Positions 1 to 4,756 of a stretch of 8,090 bases of DNA are shown one piece after another (position 1 is the stretch's first letter; the number at the start of each line of letters is the position of its first letter). The DNA is from CAZLWA01 sp964563165 (GTDB taxonomy: Bacteria; CLD3; SB21), in assembly GCA_964563165.1 (NCBI GenBank), contig CAZLWA010000012.1:1-8090 (forward strand), read 5' to 3'. The notes beneath the pieces are model-generated. The model was not told where the DNA came from and searched no databases. It worked only from the letters and a program-made list of their open reading frames with translations. Made by a program: the position numbers and the translations under genes.

Positions 1-1
1 C

Positions 2-20
2 GTTAGGTGCAACGCGGTTC
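2..20 (+). repeat. Left cassette boundary: core site and outer inverted repeat arm
   Basis: GTTAGGTGCAACGCGGTTC at 2-20 is the inverted complement of 662-680 with 17 of 19 positions matching; the two mismatches are at bases 11-12. The first seven bases are the integron-type core GTTRRRY. The match extends 12 bases beyond the core on each side, further than a minimal R box needs. In a circular cassette this would lengthen the outer stem of the attC hairpin. Terminal inverted repeats of a small MITE-like element spanning 2-680 are an alternative reading. Confidence 0.6.
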
Positions 21-49
21 GGACAAATTAATAAAGACCGGCCCACCCC

Positions 50-70
50 TGACAAATTAGTATCGCGCGA
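50..70 (+). repeat. Diverged direct repeat, copy 1 (before the membrane-protein ORF)
   Basis: TGACAAATTAG followed by TATCGCGCGA. It matches 441-462 except for one substitution and one inserted base. This copy lies 12 bases before the start codon of the 106-aa ORF and has only the first arm of the hairpin seen in copy 2, followed by an A-rich stretch instead of the second arm. Confidence 0.7.
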
Positions 71-82
71 GAAAATAATTAA

Positions 83-403
83 ATGAAGGATAGAAGTTTT
101 TTCAGTTGGATTATATTAGCAATTGGAGTTCTGCTTATGACGTTCTTCCAGATTGGAATTATACTTTGGTATAGCTCGGATCATTCCATAATTGATTCTG
201 TGAGAATATTGACTCAAGACTGGCTTCTCCTCATAACATTTATTGATGCTGGATTCTTTACTATTATTTGCATCTGTTGGCTAATATCCGATTTACGCAA
301 CAATCGTAATAAGTCAAATCTCAAATGGGTTTGGCTTGGGTTAACAATAATTTTTGGAGCTCCGATAGTAATGTTTTATCTTTTTTCTGAGCGAAGGGTA
401 TGA
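83..403 (+). CDS. Small integral membrane protein (cassette ORF), function unknown
   Basis: The 106-aa product has three hydrophobic segments at about residues 8-30, 47-68 and 81-101. A short basic, polar loop (DLRNNRNKSN, about 70-79) follows the second, and the C-terminus is charged (SERRV). The final segment, aromatic residues followed by FGAPIVMFYLF, recalls small bacterial membrane proteins with PLDc_N-like hairpins, but I cannot assign a family. There is no cleavable signal peptide or catalytic motif. Start choice is uncertain: no good Shine-Dalgarno sequence precedes the ATG, only an A-rich leader. The AT-rich codon use contrasts with ppk and the minus-strand cluster and fits horizontal acquisition. 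It is the only ORF in the putative cassette, is followed by a strong terminator, and would depend on an upstream or cassette-borne promoter. A short spurious ORF is unlikely given the three clean membrane spans. Confidence 0.65.
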   Translation: MKDRSFFSWIILAIGVLLMTFFQIGIILWYSSDHSIIDSVRILTQDWLLLITFIDAGFFTIICICWLISDLRNNRNKSNLKWVWLGLTIIFGAPIVMFYLFSERRV

Positions 404-415
404 TTTATGTTCATA

Positions 416-433
416 GTCGGTGTTGTTACCGAC
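416..433 (+). other. Small perfect hairpin after the membrane-protein ORF
   Basis: GTCGGT (416-421) pairs perfectly with ACCGAC (428-433) around the six-base loop GTTGTT. It starts 12 bases past the stop codon and precedes the terminator hairpin. It has no T-tract of its own, so it may be an accessory 3' stem protecting the transcript end. Function is inferred only from position. Confidence 0.45.
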
Positions 434-440
434 CATCTGC

Positions 441-462
441 TGACAAACTAAGTATCGCGCGA
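441..462 (+). repeat. Diverged direct repeat, copy 2 (forms part of the terminator)
   Basis: Matches 50-70 with one substitution and one extra base. Here the shared TATCGCGCGA end forms the left arm of the terminator stem, so the repeat overlaps a functional element. The two copies bracket the membrane-protein ORF. Confidence 0.7.
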
Positions 463-478
463 AGCGCGAATTTTTTTT
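455..478 (+). terminator. Intrinsic terminator of the cassette ORF
   Basis: TCGCGC (455-460), loop GAA, GCGCGA (464-469), then one A and eight T residues (471-478). A fully GC-rich 6-bp stem with a tight loop and a T8 tract is a textbook rho-independent terminator on the plus strand. It lies 52 bases past the stop codon of the membrane-protein ORF and would insulate the attC and hicBA from its transcript. Confidence 0.85.
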
Positions 479-673
479 CGGTTTGACAAAAGAAATTTAG
501 AGAAATAAAAATCAAAGAAATTTTTCGGGTTACGAAGACAAATTCTCAATGCTCGACAAAATTTTTCTCCGTGGACAAATCAATAAGGAGTTGTTGACGC
601 TGGACCGTCTGACCTGGACTCATTAGCCGACTCAGACTCGTTCTTATATAACGGTCGGACAGAACCGCCCTGC

Positions 674-841
674 ACCTAACAACGCGTTTATGCCAGCTTG
701 GGGTTTAGTGTAGTTATGAAGTTCTCGTTTTCTTTATTTAGTTTCGTAACGGTGGACACTTTGGACTGGTCGCGTTTGTCATTCGTTCCTCATTTAACAA
801 ACGCTCCTAGCCCCAAGCCGTCATAAACACAAACGTTATGT
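674..841 (+). other. Putative attC recombination site
   Basis: R'' is ACCTAAC (674-680), matching RYYYAAC exactly. After a five-base spacer comes GTTTATGCCAGCTTGGGG (686-703), which pairs with CCCCAAGCCGTCATAAAC (811-828) with two internal mismatches. A six-base spacer leads to the R' core GTTATGT (835-841), which differs from GTTRRRY at one position. The central part contains a nested perfect 8-bp stem, GCGTTTGT (772-779) with ACAAACGC (797-804). At 168 bases it is long but within the known size range of attC sites, which are recognised by folded structure rather than by sequence. An ordinary long hairpin of another element type is the alternative. Confidence 0.6.
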
Positions 842-865
842 GCGATACGCCTAAATCACATTGGT

Positions 866-894
866 TTGTTCTTTTGATGAATTAGGACTATATT
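866..894 (+). promoter_or_regulatory. Possible sigma-70 type promoter for hicBA
   Basis: TTGTTC (866-871) and TATATT (889-894) are separated by 17 bases. The -10 box matches TATAAT in five of six positions, the -35 box only in three. It lies 21 bases upstream of the hicB start and just inside the second putative core site, so hicBA would carry its own promoter. This is consensus matching only. Confidence 0.35.
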
Positions 895-915
895 GTTAAA
901 AGGAAAAGGAGTTCT

Positions 916-1143
916 ATGCAGAATAAATATCAGCTGACTGCTGTTATCGAAAAAGAAGGCGACATGTACGTCGCGCTCTGTCCGGAGCTTGATATCGCAA
1001 GCCAAGATGACTCTGTTGAAGGAGCTCGATTAATGCTGCAGGAAGCTCTGGAGTTATTTTTTGAAGAAGCGTCTCCAAGCGAAATCAAAGATCGTTTACA
1101 TTCAGAAGTATTTGTAACCCGTATGGAGGTTGCAGTTGGCTAA
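916..1143 (+). CDS. hicB: HicB-family antitoxin
   Basis: The product is 75 aa, the short HicB form. In type II HicAB systems HicB binds and neutralises the mRNA-cleaving toxin HicA. Visible signatures are the N-terminal strand (YQLTAVIEKEGDMYVALCPE, residues 5-24), then LDIASQDDSVEGA (25-37) and the helix LMLQEALELFFEE (39-51). These match the partly degraded RNase H-like fold of HicB. There is no room for a C-terminal helix-turn-helix or ribbon-helix-helix domain, so autorepression by HicB alone is doubtful. The ATG has a good AAGGAG (906-911) four bases upstream. Its end overlaps the TTG start of hicA by a few bases, the usual coupling. The partner toxin gene is frameshifted, so HicB may now be an orphan antitoxin. 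hicB before hicA is a recognised arrangement. Confidence 0.9.
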   Translation: MQNKYQLTAVIEKEGDMYVALCPELDIASQDDSVEGARLMLQEALELFFEEASPSEIKDRLHSEVFVTRMEVAVG

Positions 1144-1359
1144 ACTGCTGAGGCTTTCTGGCCGTGAGGTTTGTAAAATCTATCGGAACACGGTTTCTCG
1201 CAAATACGTCAAAAAGGTAGCCACATAATAATGCAAAAACGAACTGAAAATTCAACTATCACAATTCCAGTTCCAGATCATCCTGAATTAAGGACTGGTA
1301 CTTTAAGGTCGATAATTCGGCAATCAGCATTATCTCGTCAATTATTCGAATCAAAATAA
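1136..1359 (+). pseudogene. hicA: hicA toxin gene, inactivated by a single-base frameshift
   Basis: Frame 1 starts at TTG 1136, preceded by GGAGGT (1126-1130 region), and reads LAKLLRLSGREVCKI, a typical HicA N-terminus. It then goes out of frame and stops at TAA 1226-1228. From base 1183 the other frame reads SEHGFSQIRQKGSH, then ITIPVPDHPELRTGTLRSII and ends LFESK with TAA at 1357-1359. Together they give a complete HicA of about 74 aa. One base is missing between 1178 and 1183 (ATCTATCGG where ATCTTATCGG would restore the frame with Leu). The conserved GSH motif with the presumed catalytic histidine (about residue 30) lies after the break. HicA is a double-stranded-RNA-binding-fold mRNA interferase. 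An ATG at 1231 could still give a 42-aa C-terminal piece without the catalytic region. A sequencing error is the main alternative to true decay. Confidence 0.88.
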
Positions 1360-1461
1360 TTTCACATCTTTCTGTAGGCGTACCGCAGATAACACCTTTA
1401 AAAAGTAAATAGTCAAGAGAAATAGGTCTCCCTGCACAAAAAAAAGATATTTTTGTTCTTT

Positions 1462-1490
1462 TGCGCCAAAGGCGCATCAGCCTCTGGCTG
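1462..1490. repeat. Tandem double hairpin, REP-like
   Basis: TGCGCC-AAA-GGCGCA (1462-1476) is followed after one base by CAGCC-TCT-GGCTG (1478-1490). Two perfect GC-rich stems with three-base loops stand back to back. No T-tract follows on the plus strand. On the minus strand the nearest T-tract is some 20 bases away, so it is not a canonical terminator. Paired short hairpins of this shape resemble intergenic REP-like repeats. Copy number elsewhere in the genome cannot be judged here. Confidence 0.55.
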
Positions 1491-1696
1491 GGAGAATGCA
1501 ATATGAAAATCTGTTCCGGTTCCAATGACGGTTTGCCATTTCTATCTACTTGGATGCAACAATGGCATCCACACATCCTTCACTTCGTTCAGGACAGGCT
1601 CTTTCGGGGCTTCTCTTTGCAGAATATGGTCTTAGCACATTATCATTCCGCTACCAATAATAACTCGCTTGCAATCCAGCCTCCAAATGCTTAGAT

Positions 1697-1718
1697 TGAC
1701 CTCCCAAAATTAAGGTCA
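1697..1718 (+). promoter_or_regulatory. Inverted repeat over the ppk ribosome binding site
   Basis: TGACCT (1697-1702) and AGGTCA (1713-1718) are perfect inverted repeats 10 bases apart, ending five bases before the ppk ATG. The right arm contains the only Shine-Dalgarno-like bases (AAGG, 1712-1715). It could be a dimeric repressor site or an RNA hairpin hiding the ribosome binding site. A six-base dyad can also arise by chance. Confidence 0.35.
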
Positions 1719-1723
1719 TCACC

Positions 1724-3868
1724 ATGTCTCCTGCCGAAGCGGCATTACAAAAAGATAAGGAAGAAGTCGAGAAAACGGACGGCGGACTGCCGACCACGCG
1801 CAGTTTCGACAAGCCGGAAAATTTCGTCAACCGCGAATTGAGCTGGCTGGAATTCAACCGCCGTGTGCTGGAAGAAGCGCAGGACCCGACCGTGCCGCTG
1901 ATCGAGCGGATCAAATTTCTCTCGATATTCAGCACCAATCTCGACGAATTTTTCATGGTGCGCGTATCGGGCGTGCGCCGGCAGATCGACGCGAATGTGC
2001 TCAGCAAAGGCCCGGACGGACTGCGCCCGGCCGAAGTCATGGACGCCATGTCCAAACGTATTCATGAATTGTGCACGGTCCAGCACGATTATTTTTTTGA
2101 CGTGCTCCTGCCTCAATTGAACAAGGAAAATGTTTTTATCCTGAGACCGGAGCAATTGAATGAGGAACAGCTCACGTTCGTTCAGGACTATTTCAGGCAG
2201 AATATCATTTCGATTTTGACGCCGATGGCCATCGATCCGAGCCACCCTTTCCCGCATCTCGCCAATCGCGCGATATGCCTGGTGGCGGATGTGACGCCTT
2301 CGGTCCAAAGTAAACTGCCGAAAACCAATTTGGCCATCGTTCCGATCTCCCTGAACGTCATTTCACGTTTCATCAAGCTGCCTTCGCCGGAAGGCACCCA
2401 TCACTTTTTGCCGCTCGAAGACGTGATCCGCGTGTGCATCAATGAATTATTCACGGGTTATGAAGTCAAAAATTGTTACACCGTCCGTGTCACACGGGAT
2501 TCCGATCTGCAATACGACGAGGATCCTTCGGAAGATCTGATCAAGACCATCGGGGAATCTTTGCGCAACCGCCGCAAAGGCGCGGCAGTCCGCCTGCAGT
2601 ATGAGAGCGGCATTTCCGATTCCGTTTTGAAAACGCTCGTTCAGGAGCACGATATCGAGCCCGAAGATCTTTACCCGTCACGGGGATTCATCAGCTTTTC
2701 GGATCTGATGAATTTGTACAGCCAGTTGGAGATCGGGCATTTGAAAGATCCGCCGTTCCACCCGCACGTCGTGCCGGAATTCGAGCAAGGCACGGACATG
2801 TTCAGTGTGATCCGCGACGGCGATGTGCTCATTCATCATCCGTATCAGAGTTTTAATTATGTCACGCGCTATCTCCGTGAAGCGGCAGAGGATCCGCAAG
2901 TACTGGCGATCAAAATGACGCTCTACCGCATCGCGGCGAATTCCGCGATCGCTCAGGCCCTGCAGCTCGCCGCCGAGCGCGGCAAAGAAGTGGCAGTGCT
3001 GGTCGAACTCAAGGCGCGGTTCGACGAGGAAGCGAATATCCAATGGGCGCGCAAGCTCGAAGACGCCGGCGCGCATGTGATCTATGGCATGGCTGGATTG
3101 AAAACGCACTGCAAGGTATGCCTGATCGTGCGGCAGGAAAAAAATAATAAGATCCGCAGGTACTGCCACCTCGCAACGGGAAATTATAATGACCGCACCG
3201 CGCAAATTTACGGCGACCTCGGCCTATTCACCTGCCAGCCGCGCTTCGGCGAAGATCTGACCAATTTATTCAATCTGCTTACCGGCTATTCGGCCCCGCC
3301 GAAATTTCACCGGATCAAAATCGCGCCGACGGAATTGCGCGAAACTTTTGTCAGCAAGATTCGCCGTGAAATCTCCAATGCCCGTGAAGGCAAGCCTGCC
3401 TTGATCATCGGAAAAATGAATGCGATCGTGGATAAACAGATCATTCTGGAATTGTACCGCGCAAGCCAGGCCGGCGTCACGATCAAATGTATCATCCGCG
3501 GCATCTGCTGCCTCAAAGCGGGCGTGAAAGGATTGAGCGATACGATCGAGGTCATCAGCATCGTGGACCGCTTTTTGGAGCATGCGCGCATTTATTATTT
3601 TCAGAATAACGACCAGCCGGAATATTTTTTAGCGAGTTCGGACTGGATGCCGCGCAACCTGGATCAGCGTATCGAAGTGCTCTTTCCGGTCACGGAACCG
3701 AAATACCAGCAGTTGTTGTGGAATATTATTCAGTCTCAATTGTCCGATAATCTCAAAGCCAGGAAATTTCTGCCGGACGGAACGACGGTGCGGGTAAAAA
3801 ATGAAAAGAAAAAGATCCGTTCTCAAACGATGACGTACGACATTATCGGTAAAGTGGAAAAATTATAA
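1724..3868 (+). CDS. ppk: Polyphosphate kinase (PPK1)
   Basis: The 714-aa product reversibly transfers the ATP gamma-phosphate to inorganic polyphosphate, typically at the inner face of the membrane; the E. coli enzyme is 688 aa. Domains in order: N-terminal helical domain with FVNRELSWLEFNRRVL (34-49) and FLSIFSTNLDEFFMVRVSGVRRQ around 65-87; head domain (about 130-345); and two phospholipase-D-like C-terminal domains. Catalytic features are present: Arg402 (MTLYR) and Arg432 (ARFDEEANI) of the magnesium/phosphate site, the autophosphorylated His462 in GLKTHCK, and the second conserved His620 in FLEHARIYYF. The motif IRGICCL (591-597) is intact, though KAG replaces the usual RPG after it. 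The ATG follows a weak AAGG; an in-frame TAG at 1691 rules out a much longer N-terminus. The gene stands alone on the plus strand, and no ppx or phosphate-regulon gene is seen. Its stop abuts the converging methyltransferase stop. Confidence 0.97.
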   Translation: MSPAEAALQKDKEEVEKTDGGLPTTRSFDKPENFVNRELSWLEFNRRVLEEAQDPTVPLIERIKFLSIFSTNLDEFFMVRVSGVRRQIDANVLSKGPDGLRPAEVMDAMSKRIHELCTVQHDYFFDVLLPQLNKENVFILRPEQLNEEQLTFVQDYFRQNIISILTPMAIDPSHPFPHLANRAICLVADVTPSVQSKLPKTNLAIVPISLNVISRFIKLPSPEGTHHFLPLEDVIRVCINELFTGYEVKNCYTVRVTRDSDLQYDEDPSEDLIKTIGESLRNRRKGAAVRLQYESGISDSVLKTLVQEHDIEPEDLYPSRGFISFSDLMNLYSQLEIGHLKDPPFHPHVVPEFEQGTDMFSVIRDGDVLIHHPYQSFNYVTRYLREAAEDPQVLAIKMTLYRIAANSAIAQALQLAAERGKEVAVLVELKARFDEEANIQWARKLEDAGAHVIYGMAGLKTHCKVCLIVRQEKNNKIRRYCHLATGNYNDRTAQIYGDLGLFTCQPRFGEDLTNLFNLLTGYSAPPKFHRIKIAPTELRETFVSKIRREISNAREGKPALIIGKMNAIVDKQIILELYRASQAGVTIKCIIRGICCLKAGVKGLSDTIEVISIVDRFLEHARIYYFQNNDQPEYFLASSDWMPRNLDQRIEVLFPVTEPKYQQLLWNIIQSQLSDNLKARKFLPDGTTVRVKNEKKKIRSQTMTYDIIGKVEKL

Positions 3869-4756
3869 CTGCGCAATCGCCTCCAAACGGTCCCCCCAGA
3901 TTCCAAACATCTTCGTCAGAGCGTAATTCGGATAATGAAATGCCTTTTTAGCGAGATTCTGAAATCCGGAGCTGCGCAGGCCGATCTCAGACGGCCGCAT
4001 CACGGCGGGAGTCAGGCGGACTTTTGGAAATCCGTTTGTTTCCAGAAGTTTGCGAAACGATGCGGGACGGTATTCGAAAAGATGGTACGGCGGTAAATTG
4101 ATCTGCGTTCTTTTTTTCAATAATGAAAAGAAGAAGATTCCCGTCCTCGAAAAAAGTGTATTCGTCTGGGTCGGGATCACAAAAACCGTAAACCCTCCAG
4201 GTTTGAGCCACCGCGCGATACGCCGCAGCGCCCCGGCCGGATCCGGTAAATGTTCGAACACATCCAGTAAATAAATCAGGTCAAAACATTTTTCCTCAAA
4301 TTCCGCGCCGGCGACGTCCGTCGTCAGGACGTTCAGGCCGAGTTCCTGCCTCGCATGGTGTGCCGCATCTTCGGAAATTTCAATTCCCCGGCAGTCGTAT
4401 CCGTGATTTTTGAATGCGCTGAGCGTATATCCCGTCGCACATCCGATCTCCAATATCCGCCCGCGTTCCGGAATCGATACGCGGGAAAACCAGTCCGGCA
4501 ATTCCGCCTGCCGGACTTCAAACGCCGTAGCTGTGTTGTGGCCGCAACGATAATCCGATTCAAAATAATTCCTGTCGTACATGCGGATGAGGACCGCCGC
4601 ATCCGGCTGCGGATCGACAAAGATGATCCGGCAGGCATCGCATCTTTTCAAATCGAAACGGATGTTTTGAAAGCTGTAGTACATCGGAAGCGCCGATAAC
4701 TTCCCGGACCGGCACAGCGGGCAATGGATCGCTGGGTGCATGGATTTAATTTCCAC
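3863..4756 (-). CDS. Zn-ribbon class I SAM-dependent methyltransferase
   Basis: The 297-aa product has an N-terminal four-cysteine zinc ribbon (CPLC at 12-15, CDAC at 39-42) and then a Rossmann-fold methyltransferase. Motif I is ILEIGCATG (101-109), the acidic SAM-ribose residue is Glu126 in GIEIS, and the post-II region reads LLDVFEHLPDP (163-173) with LKPGG (184-188). The C-terminal YHLFEYRPASFRKLLETNGF (224-243) is common in methyltransferases of the Methyltransf_23 kind, many found in cell-surface or lipid biosynthesis loci. The substrate cannot be told. The longest form starts at GTG 4754-4756 and overlaps the tldE-like stop by 11 bases. An ATG at 4739-4741, four bases after that stop, gives 292 aa and keeps all motifs; neither has a clear Shine-Dalgarno. 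It is the last gene of the minus-strand cluster, with no terminator visible before the convergent ppk. Confidence 0.88.
   Translation of the reverse strand: MEIKSMHPAIHCPLCRSGKLSALPMYYSFQNIRFDLKRCDACRIIFVDPQPDAAVLIRMYDRNYFESDYRCGHNTATAFEVRQAELPDWFSRVSIPERGRILEIGCATGYTLSAFKNHGYDCRGIEISEDAAHHARQELGLNVLTTDVAGAEFEEKCFDLIYLLDVFEHLPDPAGALRRIARWLKPGGFTVFVIPTQTNTLFSRTGIFFFSLLKKRTQINLPPYHLFEYRPASFRKLLETNGFPKVRLTPAVMRPSEIGLRSSGFQNLAKKAFHYPNYALTKMFGIWGDRLEAIAQL

Larger units (their letters stand above)
404..673 (+). other. Non-coding part of the cassette, AT-rich, repeat-bearing
   Basis: No credible ORF was seen on either strand. The stretch holds a small hairpin, a strong terminator, one copy of a direct repeat, and five of the seven GACAAA hexamers found between bases 22 and 579, all on the plus strand. 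Bases 575-592 also echo bases 22-39 (GACAAAT, then AATAAGG or AATAAAG). It looks like an accumulation of diverged short repeats rather than decayed coding sequence. Confidence 0.55.
3..835 (+). mobile_element. Putative integron gene cassette with one ORF and its own attC
   Basis: The unit is bounded on the left by GTTAGGT (2-8) and on the right by GTTATGT (835-841), both preceded by C and followed by GC. Integron integrases cut core sites after the G, so the mobile unit would be 3-835. In the excised circle G835 joins T3, rebuilding GTTAGGT, the exact complement of ACCTAAC at 674-680. This self-consistency between the first bases of the unit and the start of its palindrome is the main argument. 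The cargo is one small membrane-protein ORF in the usual cassette orientation (ORF, then attC), with its own terminator. No integrase gene or attI is in the window, so the array may continue to the left or be an integrase-less cluster. The reading is an inference from site structure. Confidence 0.6.
1360..1723. other. Gene-free stretch between hicA and ppk
   Basis: No convincing gene on either strand; the short ORFs here match no family I recognise, and one crosses the hicA remnant antisense. Contents: an A-rich tract and T-rich stretch (about 1436-1460), a double hairpin (1462-1490), a partly dyad segment CCTTCACTTCGTTCAGG at 1575-1591, and an inverted repeat just before ppk. No second attC-like palindrome or GTTRRRY core was found. 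The promoter of ppk should be here, but I see no clear -35/-10 pair. It may be the junction between acquired and ancestral DNA. Confidence 0.5.

Noticed and set aside
22..579. CRISPR-like or iteron origin reading of the GACAAA hexamers
   Set aside because: Spacing is irregular, there is no replication initiator gene nearby, and the repeat is only six bases.
716..826. 36-codon ORF starting MKFSFSLF inside the attC-like palindrome
   Set aside because: It has no ribosome binding site, overlaps the structured recombination site completely, and resembles no family; most likely chance.
1221..1233. ACATAAT resembling the R'' expected for a second cassette starting GTTATGT
   Set aside because: It lies inside hicA coding sequence, has AAT instead of the required AAC, and no palindrome follows.
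1462..1490. Intrinsic terminator for hicA or for minus-strand transcripts
   Set aside because: Neither strand has a T-tract directly after the stems.
1259..1576. 105-aa minus-strand ORF across the hicA end and the double hairpin
   Set aside because: It runs antisense to well-conserved hicA sequence, has no recognisable domain, and its middle is encoded by hairpin repeats.
1461..1694. 77-aa plus-strand ORF in the gene-free stretch
   Set aside because: Its first start lies in the double hairpin, the composition looks translated from repeat DNA, and there is no family resemblance.
1745..2308. 187-aa minus-strand ORF within ppk
   Set aside because: Shadow of the conserved PPK1 N-terminal domain; the plus-strand frame carries all known motifs.
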